In this document: positions 56,724-64,000 of the stretch, piece by piece
Layout of the letters: each line of letters starts with the position of its first letter
Position numbering within the stretch: position 1 is the stretch's first letter
DNA from: Diphasiastrum complanatum
Lineage: Eukaryota; Streptophyta; Lycopodiopsida; Lycopodiales; Lycopodiaceae
Direction of reading: 5' to 3'
NCBI GenBank assembly: GCA_029204225.1
Contig: CM055096.1
Span: forward strand, 47,625,079-47,689,078
DNA: 64,000 nt
Notes under the pieces: generated by a model
Database searches by the model: none
The model's input: the letters and a program-made list of their open reading frames with translations, nothing else
What the model was told of the DNA's origin: nothing
Made by a program: the position numbers and the translations under genes

Positions 56724-57030
56724 GATGTAGTTTATATTATTAAAATATTATAACACTAATACGTTTGACTTGCCATAACTTTTTAATCATAGCTCAGAAT
56801 TATGCATCTAACATATCATTGGAAAGCCCTTGTTGAGCGCTTTCCAATGCACCAAACTTCGTTAAATTTGGACTTACCACTAAGAAGTTATGCCAGTTTT
56901 AGTGCGGAATGAAAATGTGGTAACGTTACGTAGATTTCAAATTTGAGTGTTTTGATTGGTCCATGTGTAAGAAAAAATATAAAAAGAATCTTTACAAAGG
57001 GTCTTTTTTGGATTTAGAACTCCTCTAATG
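56675..57030. repeat. MITE-like element with ~35-bp inverted ends
   Basis: The left end CATTAGAGGAGTTTTG then CCAAAAAGACCCTTT is mirrored by the right end AAGGGTCTTTTTTGG then AGAACTCCTCTAATG. The interior holds a hairpin, CATTGGAAAGC...GCTTTCCAATG (about 56817-56849). No clear target-site duplication. Confidence 0.5.
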
Positions 57031-57322
57031 ACTCTGCTGAACCGAAAGGCACGACCTGAAATTTCCCCTGGATTATGCCCCAGCAGAGACATCATTTCTA
57101 CTCAACAGATAATTGGGCCCATAACCAGAGAAAGTCGTCCTTGTCTCATGGTTTCTTCCAATCGTCAAAGGCGATGCCTACTACGCCTGGTAGCATCATG
57201 TAATCCACACGCCATTGTAATTCAATATTAAATGCATGGGGACACCACTTCCAAAATCGTTTAGCAAATGCATGGAATCTTTCAACACATATCTTTGACT
57301 GGTTTCGACGTGTTCGCTTTGC

Positions 57323-57500
57323 CTAAGTAGTTGTTGTTGCCAAATCTTGAGTTTGCAACTCAGCAGCTAACTTCTGGTCTTCCAACTGCTGCTTGAGATC
57401 TGACAACTCTTGTTTGAGCTTGTCGATCTTCACGACTGTCTCCAAATACTCTGGATGGTCAGTGACTCCCGAATAGACATACACAGCTTGAATTTGTTGC
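57323..57500 (-). other. Coiled-coil-like reading segment after copia A RNase H
   Basis: A minus-strand frame reads RIDDLTQQIQAVYVYSGVTD, HPEYLETVVKIDKLKQELSD, LKQQLEDQKLAAELQTQDLA and ends TTTT. The heptad-like Leu spacing suggests a short coiled coil. It is in a different frame from the copia RNase H that ends at 57502 and is not a known copia domain. It may belong to the neighbouring minus gypsy element or to a host fragment. Confidence 0.35.
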
Positions 57501-57501
57501 G

Positions 57502-58698
57502 TCAGATCATCAATGCGAAGCAGGGACTGAATGTATTCACCATTTCTGACACTCCCTCTTGAACCTTGTAGCTTTGTTCGTTCAATCCAATTGCCTCTCT
57601 TTGCTTGGTAAAGAGTGAGATGTTGAGCAGTTTCATGAGGAAATCTCCAATCATACTTTCTGATTTTATGAACTGGACCTGGAGCTCTCCTTTCGAGATC
57701 AAATCTCGAATGTGATGGTACTTCAGAGGAATGTGCTTTGTCTTTGAATGGAAGACAGGATCCTGGGATAGATAGATGGCACTCTGGGAGTCCATCATCA
57801 TCATGCTTGGCCCCTCTTGTGGTATCCCGATTGCCTCCAACATCATCCGCAGCCACACTACCTCATTCGCCACTTTTGAGACTGCGACATACTTAGCTTC
57901 GCAAGAGGCTTGAGCTACCATGGTTTGCTTTTTGCATATCTAGCTGATTGCAGTTCCACATGCTATCGTACATCCTCCAGTAATGGACTTGCTGGCTCGC
58001 CCAGCTCGCATCACTTTAGTGATGCAGCTCGAATCATTTCTCTTCGTTTCTAGCTTTGTAGGTTAATCCAACATTCTGGGTACCCTTCAGATACTGTAGG
58101 ATTCGTTTGGTGTGCTAGACCAAAATTGGAACAGAATTGGCTCAATGCGTAGACAGAGAAGGCCAGATCGGGTCTGGTACAAATTGTTAAGTACATCAGA
58201 CTACCGATTAAGTTCTGCTAGGGTATACCTGCAATCTTCTATTCTACCTCTTCTATTTTTGGGCAATCCTGTTTCGTGAGCTTGGCTCCAGCTATCATTG
58301 GTGTGGCTTTCTCTTCATAGTCCATCATGTGGTACTGCTTTAGTACTTTTCTGGCATATTCTGACTGACTCAAGTTCATTTCACCATTTGTTCAATCTCT
58401 TTTGTTCTCCAACCCTAGGCATTTTGTTGCTTCTCCAAGATCTGTGATTTCGTAGTTTTCAGAAAATCTGACTCTTCGTGTCTTTGATCAACATCAAGGA
58501 ATTTTCTGTCATCAGCGAATCATCCACGAAAATGGTCAGTATCACAAAATCCTTTCCTACTCTTTTGATGTAGACATTACAGTATGGTTGAGTAGGATTG
58601 AATTCTAGAGACTTCAGAAGACCATCAAGCTTTTTGTACCAGGCTCGTGATGCCTGTTTTAGACCGTAGATGCATCTCTACAATCGACAGACATATTG
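57502..58698 (-). pseudogene. Copia A RT C-terminal part and RNase H
   Basis: Minus strand. Around 58660-58440: CIYGLKQASRAWYKKLDGLL, FVILTIFVDDSLMTENSL (catalytic FVDDS). Several stops follow. RNase H (57921-57502): MVAQASCEAKYVAVSKVANE, VVWLRMMLEAIGIPQEGPSM, MMDSQSAIYLSQDPVFHSKT, KHIPLKYHHIRDLISKGELQ and IGDFLMKLL, with the DN of the usual DNQSAI changed to DS and S(T)EAEY to CEAKY. Confidence 0.8.
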
Positions 58699-59151
58699 TC
58701 AGTTGTCAGGGTCTTCATAGCCTTCATGTTGCTTCATGAAAATTTCCTCCTCTAGATCTCCATGGAGAAAGGCTATTTTCACGTCAATCTGGTGAATTTC
58801 CAGATTGTACTGTGTGGCGTATGCAAGGAGCAATCTTATGCTTGTCATCTTGACCATGGGCGAATATGTGTCGAAATAATCGACACCATATCTCTGCGTG
58901 TAGTCCTTCGCGACAAGCCTTGCTTTGTAGCGACCAATGGTGCCATCTGATTTCAGCTTCTTCTTGTACACCCATTTGTAGTCGACTACTTTTCTATTTT
59001 CTAGCAGTGGCTCTAATGTCCATGCCTCGTTTCGCCTCATCGACTCGATCTCTTCTGACATGAATTCTCTCTCTGGACTCTGGATGGCTTCTTGGTATGT
59101 AGCTGGCTCTTGTGTGAAGCTGTATACTCGAACTGTGTGTCTTCGCTCCAT
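58699..59151 (-). pseudogene. Copia A reverse transcriptase, N-terminal half
   Basis: A 150-codon minus-strand frame: YSFTQEPATYQEAIQSPERE, MRRNEAWTLEPLLENRKVVD, YKWVYKKKLKSDGTIGRYKA, RLVAKDYTQRYGVDYFDTYS, PMVKMTSIRLLLAYATQYNL, EIHQIDVKIAFLHGDLEEEI (catalytic Asp in QIDVKIAFL) and FMKQHEGYEDPDN. Continues at lower coordinates after a stop. Confidence 0.9.
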
Positions 59152-60230
59152 TAAAGATTGTTAGAATAGCGGTCTGGAGGTCTTCTTTGTCTTGTTGACG
59201 TTCGAGGCTCGTTTCGTCATTGCTCGAATATTTCTTGTTCTGGGGTCCTACATTTTGATTTGATGACTTTCCTCGATCTCCCTCTTGAATAGGCAGTAGT
59301 GTGAAGATCTCATGGCCTCTTTTGTCTTTCAGTCCAGGGAATGTGGACTCATCGAACTTTACATCTCTGTTCGAAACAACCTTCTTCGTGGTTGGATCGT
59401 AGAGTTTGTACACATGTGTTCCGTTCGAGTAGCCGACCATGATTGTTTGTACGGATTTGTCATCGAGCTTGCTTCCTTTGGAGTGTGCTTGTATGCTGCA
59501 CATCCAAACACTCGTGCGTATGACAGATTAGGCTTTCTGCCTGTCCACATCTCGTATGGTGTTTTGTTCTCCAGCGTTGTCGTTGTAGATTTGTTCTGCA
59601 GGTACACAGGTGCAGCTATTGCCTCGGCCTAGAATTGTCTTTGCAATTGAGCTTGTGCCATCATGCATCTGGCTCCTTCGACTAGCGTTTTTTTTTTTTT
59701 CTGCCACACCGTTGTATTCTAGTGTGTATGCAGGAGTGAACTGATGTTCAATCCCCTGTTCTTCGCAGAATCTTGAGAATTATGTGCTTTTGTATTCACC
59801 TCCATTGTCAGATCTAAGGATCTGTATTCTTTTTGAGGTGTGTCGCTCTGCGAATGCCATGAACTTCTTGAAAGAATCAAATACTTCGAGTTTATTCTTG
59901 AAGTAGTAGATCGTGGTCATTCGGCTATAATCATCTATGAACATTAGAAAATATCTCAAACCTGAGAGCGAATCTGTTTTCATCAGTCCACACACATAAG
60001 AGTGGACAAGCTCAAGAACTTCCTTGGCTCTTCTTCCTTCGTGTGTGAATGGATTTCGATGTTGCTTGCCTTTCTGACAAGCTTCACAGAACTCAGCCTC
60101 GGGCCTTGATATTTTGAGACCTGTGACAATGTCCTTTGTGCTCATGTCATACAGGCTTCGCATGTTCAGATGATACATTCTCCTATGCCAGAGCTGATCT
60201 TCGTTTTCTGAAGCATTTAATATGCTATCA
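58994..60230 (-). pseudogene. Copia A pre-integrase and integrase
   Basis: Minus strand from 60178: MYHLNMRSLYDMSTKDIVTG, EACQKGKQHRNPFTHEGRRA, LRYFLMFIDDYSRMTTIYYF (first Asp) and RIQILRSDNGGEYKST (second Asp). The third-Glu region (NGVAEKKNA-like) lies around 59690-59715 with a T-run. Then ENKTPYEMWTGRKPNLSYAR, VFGCAAY, KLDDKSVQTIMVGYSNGTHV, YKLYDPTTKKVVSNRDVKFD and the RT linker. Frameshifts occur at about 59480 and 59770. Same family as copia G. Confidence 0.85.
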
Positions 60231-61290
60231 GAGTTGCTGATTATTTTGGCCTAGTAGAGGTTTCCTTCTCTGCATCCAACTGTCAGCAACTTGTTTGTCG
60301 TCTTCTTGATCATACGACAAGTGTTGCCATCGCACAAAACTCAAATGCCTAGATCTACCATCTTGGAGACAGAATGTAGATCTTTTCTGAGTGAGGGCAC
60401 ATAGAGTGCTCCTGGCAGTTTTGCTTGGCCTGACAGTGTTCATAGCTGTAGAGAGCCGATGCCCTTGACATCGTGTCTGCTTCCATTGCCTAGAATCACC
60501 ACTCTGTCGTTTTCGAGTTTGTGAATGTTGATCAAGATCTTCTTGTTGCAGGTTATGTGAGATGTTGCTCATGAATCAATGTTTACATCGTAGTCATGTT
60601 CGGAGTAGCTTGTCGAAGCTTCATCAAGTATTGTAAAAGCTTCGTCACCTCTTTTTGCATCCTTAGATGATTCTGCAACGTTTGCCTTTTCAGCTTTGTT
60701 TTTTTTGGGTTGAATCTGCAGTCGTATATAGAATGCCCTATCTTCTTGCAGTGCATGCAAGGTATTGCTGGATTGAACCAGCATTTGTTGGCTGTATGGC
60801 CTGGTTTGTGGCAGTGATCGCGGGAAGAAGATTGTTGATTCGAGGACTTCGTCTTCTCGAATCTTGTCTTGTTTTTGTTCTTTTTCTTTCCTTTCGTGAA
60901 GAAAGCCTTCTCTTGATCACTGCTTCCCTCTCCTTCGTCTCTCATCAGTCTCTCATCAGTGACAAGACTGACTGATTTGTTGAATGTCATGCATGACTGA
61001 AGCTGCAGTCCTCACTTCATAATTCTGCTTTAATCTTTCCCATGCTGCATGGCTGCTTTCACAGTCTTCAATATGCATGAGTAGATCTTCATTTATGGAC
61101 AAAACGATGATCGCCATTGCGCGCTCATCCTTTCTGATCCATCAGCTCTCCTCGGGTCTCCCTCTGGAGGCTGCACCTCTGAGAGCTCGGTCACCGACCA
61201 GATGCCTTCGTCCTTCAGGAGTGTTTTGATTTTGAATTTCCAGATTCTGTAATTTGCACCATCGAGACTGATTGCTACTCTGGTCTGGAT
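60228..61290 (-). pseudogene. Copia A gag-protease, duplicate unit B (proximal)
   Basis: Repeats 61291-62500 with about 1 kb offset. Gag start RVAISLDGANYRIWKFKIKT at about 61280, broken at GSERMSA; about 208 bp of Gag is missing between AATGTCAT and TGCATGACTG (60990). Knuckles HCHKPGHTANKCWFNPAIPC and MHCKKIGHSIYDC; the SSKDAKRGDEAFTILDEAST linker; protease site VNIDS-stop-ATSHITCNKK, where the Gly codon is now TGA; then RVVILGNGSRHDVKGIGSLQ. This unit is the one joined to integrase. Confidence 0.85.
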
Positions 61291-62517
61291 TGTCAACAAC
61301 TTGTTTGTCGTCTTCTCGATCATACGACAAGTGTTCCGGTCAAGCAAAACTTGAATGCCTAGATCTATCATCTTGGAGAAAGATAGCAGATCCTTTCTGA
61401 GTGAGGACACATAGAGTGCTCCTGGCAGCTCTGCTTGGCCTGACAGTGTTCGTAGTTGTATAGAGCTGATGCCTTTGACATCGTGTCTGCTTCCATCGCC
61501 TAGAATCACTGCTATGTCGTTTCGAGTTCGCAAAAGTTGATCAAGATCTTCTTGTTGCAAGTTATGTGAGATGTTGCTCCTGAATTGATGACTTCATCAT
61601 AGTCATGTTCAGAGTAGCTTGTCAAAGTTTCGTCGAGCATCGTGAAAGCTTTATCACCTCTTTCAGCATCCTTTGATGACTCTGCAGCGTTTGCCTTTTC
61701 AGCTTTGTTTTTTTTTTTGGATTGAATTTGCAGTCGTATGCAGAATGCCCTTTCTTCTTGCAGTGCATGCAAGGTATTGCTAGATTGAACCAGTATTTGT
61801 TGGCCGTATGGCCTGGTTTGTGACAGTGATCGTAGGAAGAAGATTGTCGATTTGAGGACTTTGTCTTCTTGAATCTTGGCATGTTTTGTTCTTCTTTTTT
61901 CGTATCATGAAGAGAGCCTTCTCTTGATCATTGCTTCCCTCTCCTTCGTCTCTCATCAGTCTCTCATCAGCGACAAGACTGACTTCTTTGTCGAATGTCA
62001 TATCTGGTAGACTCAGTATGAGCATTCTCAGCAACTGATAGGATGTCGGTAGAGATTTCATGAAGTACATCAGCTGCTGCGGTGCTGGGACCTGGTGCTC
62101 CTGTCCTGATGCAGCGAGTTGAGCGAAGATCGTTCTGATTTTCTCAACATGCTGATCTAATCGGTTGCCACCCCACCGTATGGATTGCAGCTGATTGTGA
62201 AGGTGCATGACTGAAGCTGCAGTCCTCACTTCATACTTCTGCTTTATTTTTTCCCATGTTGCATGGTTGCTTTTGCAGTCTTCAATCTGCATGAGTAGAT
62301 TTTCATTTATGGACGAAACGATAATCACCATTGTGCGCTCATCCTTTCTGATCCATTTAGCTCTCCTCGGGTCTCCCTCTGGAGGCAGTACCTCTAAGAG
62401 CTTGGTCACCGACCAGATGCCTTCTCTTTTCAAGAGTGTTTTGATTTTGAATTTCCAGATTCTGTAATTTGCACCATCAAGACTGATTGCTACTCTAGTC
62501 TAGATTGTCGTAGCCAT
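61291..62517 (-). pseudogene. Copia A gag-protease, duplicate unit A (distal)
   Basis: ATG at 62517 (MATTI, stop, TRVAISLDGANYRIWKF), then LLEVLPPEGDPRRAKWIRKD, MVIIVSSINENLLMQIEDCK, ATWEKIKQKYEVRTAASVMH, LHNQLQSIRWGGNRLDQHVE and LMYFMKSLPTSYQLLRML (UBN2 Gag). Knuckles HCHKPGHTANKYWFN (damaged) and PCMHCKKKGHSAYDC. Protease site VINSGATSHITCNKK, with the catalytic Asp changed to Asn. Then GDGSRHDVKGISSIQLRTLS, GALYVSSLRKDLLSFSKMID and NKLLTIQTRVAISLDGAN, where the protease tail reads straight into the second Gag start. Confidence 0.9.
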
Positions 62518-62570
62518 ATTGTGTTGTCTAGAAGAATCACTGCTGGGATATCAGTAGTGATAATCTGTTG

Positions 62571-62582
62571 GCTCTGATACCA
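62571..62582 (-). other. Primer-binding site of copia A
   Basis: The minus strand reads TGGTATCAGAGC, the exact initiator-Met site, directly adjoining the LTR edge TGTCGCAAAAGC. The Gag ATG is only about 55 bp downstream. Confidence 0.85.
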
Positions 62583-63050
62583 TGTCGCAAAAGCTTTTAC
62601 GGGATCCCAGACACTCGACTACGTATCACAGAACATATTTTATTCTAGCAATCAAGAGACACAGTACAAGGCCAAGAGATACACGAAATAAAACGATTAT
62701 ATAGCCAGTTTGGTTTTAGAGCGAGATCGACAGTGTCTAGCTCATTGGCGGATTGACTCTCTGCTCTTTTGTTGTGTTCTGCTGGTTGGCAGACTTTCAT
62801 ACACAACTATGGTATTTTTGCTTTCTTACTCTATTCGCTACGTCTCTCTCTGTTTCTTACAGATATCTTTTTATTCTATCTCTCTTCTTTTTCTCTTCTC
62901 TTGGTCTACATAGTTATGATCCAGAGCGGATTGTTTATACCTCCACTGTGTGGAGTTTACAAGATAGCTAGAAGTAGAATCACAAGACTAGTTAACGCTA
63001 ATCAACTAGTTAGTTAGTCTCCATCGTTGCTATTCGTTTCAGCTGGGCAT
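62583..63050 (-). mobile_element. 5' LTR of copia A (outer end uncertain)
   Basis: Inner end TGTCGCAAAAGC at the PBS. A minus-strand TATA motif (GGCTATATAATCG, about 62692-62704) lies at a promoter-like position. No 3' LTR was found below 57500, so the outer end cannot be fixed. Confidence 0.5.
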
Positions 63051-64000
63051 GAAGCCCGTTGAGCTGCCAGCTGGCAGCGCGAAGGATTTCTCTTCGTTTG
63101 TTTCATTCTTTTCATTTTGCGGTCCTGGAGGTGTGTTTACGATTCGCGATTGATTCGCGAATCATTCGTGCTTTGAGTCAAAGACACATTGACTGTCACA
63201 AATTGTTCTTGTTCGACCTTCGTATCTTGTTCGTGCTGCGACAAAGTTGCAGGAGTTCACCATTTCTGACATCAAAGGCATGCCCATCTCAGACCCATGC
63301 ATGGAGGGGTATGCAAATGCAATTCTCAACGTTATTGGCGGGATGACATGGATCCAGGTCACCAGTATTGTGTCTAATATTGTGTGATTGATGTGTGTAC
63401 ATGCATTATAGATCTACCAATTTCAACAAAATGTGATTGACCAGATCTAGACTTATGAAGATTTTAACATTTAATCTCTATTTCTAATCTGAATCGCTAG
63501 GAGATCTATGAAGAATAGATTGTACACTACCCATAAAAATTTTTCACACATATTGATGACTAGAGTTGCACTCGTAATACAAGTGTGTCACTCAAAGAAG
63601 TCTTGATCATAATGGATCTACATGAAAATCTCAAGTGTAAGTTGTTGGGATCTTTTGATTGAATCTAAATTGTGTAATCCACTAATTGATGTCCACTGAA
63701 CGAGATCTATGCATGGAATCTGAATAATGAGCTATAGGAGATCTAGCTCTATTTGAGCTTGCCTACTAATCAAATCCAATCAAGTATAGGGAAGAAAGAT
63801 GTCGGACCTCACAAATGGTTATGATCTGATCTGGAGTAAGCATCATCAAATCGTTTTTTTTTTCCAGTGCTTTATCCATAATATGGGCAATGGAGTCACT
63901 CCCCTCCCCACTACAATGTTTTCATCCCCAAATTTTTCCTCTCTTAACCCCCCATATGCTTCTATATCAATCAATTATATGCCTGCTACAACAATGCACA
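63051..64000. other. No recognisable gene
   Basis: Small frames (63059-63346 plus, 63162-63362 minus) without domains. May include the rest of the copia A LTR. A short inverted repeat, ATTCGCGATTGATTCGCGAAT, lies near 63139. Confidence 0.35.

Noticed and set aside
62710-63346. Hydrophobic frames (membrane-like) on the plus strand
   Set aside because: They lie antisense in the copia A LTR region; the hydrophobicity comes from T-rich sequence.

Overview
The window looks like repeat-dominated nuclear DNA of a green plant. Evidence for this: Ty1/copia and Ty3/gypsy LTR retrotransposons with plant-type primer-binding sites (tRNA-Asp type TGGCGCCGTTGC, initiator-Met type TGGTATCAGAGC); an L1-type LINE; a spliced SPT6-like gene fragment; and an importin-beta pseudogene whose first residues follow the plant importin beta-1 pattern. 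Species cannot be told from the sequence alone. Nothing looks bacterial or organellar, and I found no intact single-copy gene, tRNA, rRNA or CRISPR array.

Layout. 1-8.9 kb: degenerate repeats, a decayed gypsy gag (minus strand), the 5' part of an SPT6-like gene on the minus strand (about 6.26 to 4.3 kb, with one predicted GC-AG intron), and a 261-bp tandem duplication. 8.9-13.8 kb: 5' LTR, tRNA-Asp PBS, gag, zinc knuckles, protease and most of the RT of a Ty3/gypsy element (plus). 13.8-15.0 kb: an importin-beta pseudogene running into a 312-bp CT/AT/GTAT microsatellite. 16.7-21.4 kb: a minus-strand gypsy element with two LTRs and large internal deletions. 21.6-28.0 kb: an L1-like LINE (minus) split by a 4.8-kb LTR element that appears to lack pol and is flanked by CTAG duplications. 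28.4-35.8 kb: two minus-strand copia elements sharing one 767-bp LTR, with another LTR-like insertion at 32.8-34.5 kb. 36-38.9 kb: copia D (plus). 38.9-42.3 kb: copia E (minus). 42.3-43.5 kb: a minisatellite and a copia fragment. 43.8-44.4 kb: an AT-rich island with a GIY-YIG nuclease-like relic. 44.4-45.9 kb: RT thumb, RNase H and integrase of a plus-strand gypsy element, starting where the 13.8-kb fragment stops. 46.6-50.4 kb: two fused plus-strand copia fragments. 51.5-52.4 kb: a second copy of the pol-less LTR family. 53.3-55.8 kb: two tRNA-Asp-type gypsy LTRs joined head to head through their PBS core in a 2.4-kb palindrome. 55.8-57.5 kb: an unknown ORF, an inverted-repeat element and a coiled-coil segment. 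57.5-62.6 kb: copia A (minus) with a tandemly duplicated gag-protease region and a 5' LTR.

The coding relics are retrotransposon proteins that once worked together (Gag packaging, protease, integrase, RT/RNase H). Essentially all carry stops, frameshifts or deletions. The window is a nested record of insertion, recombination and deletion around at least two pieces of host genes.
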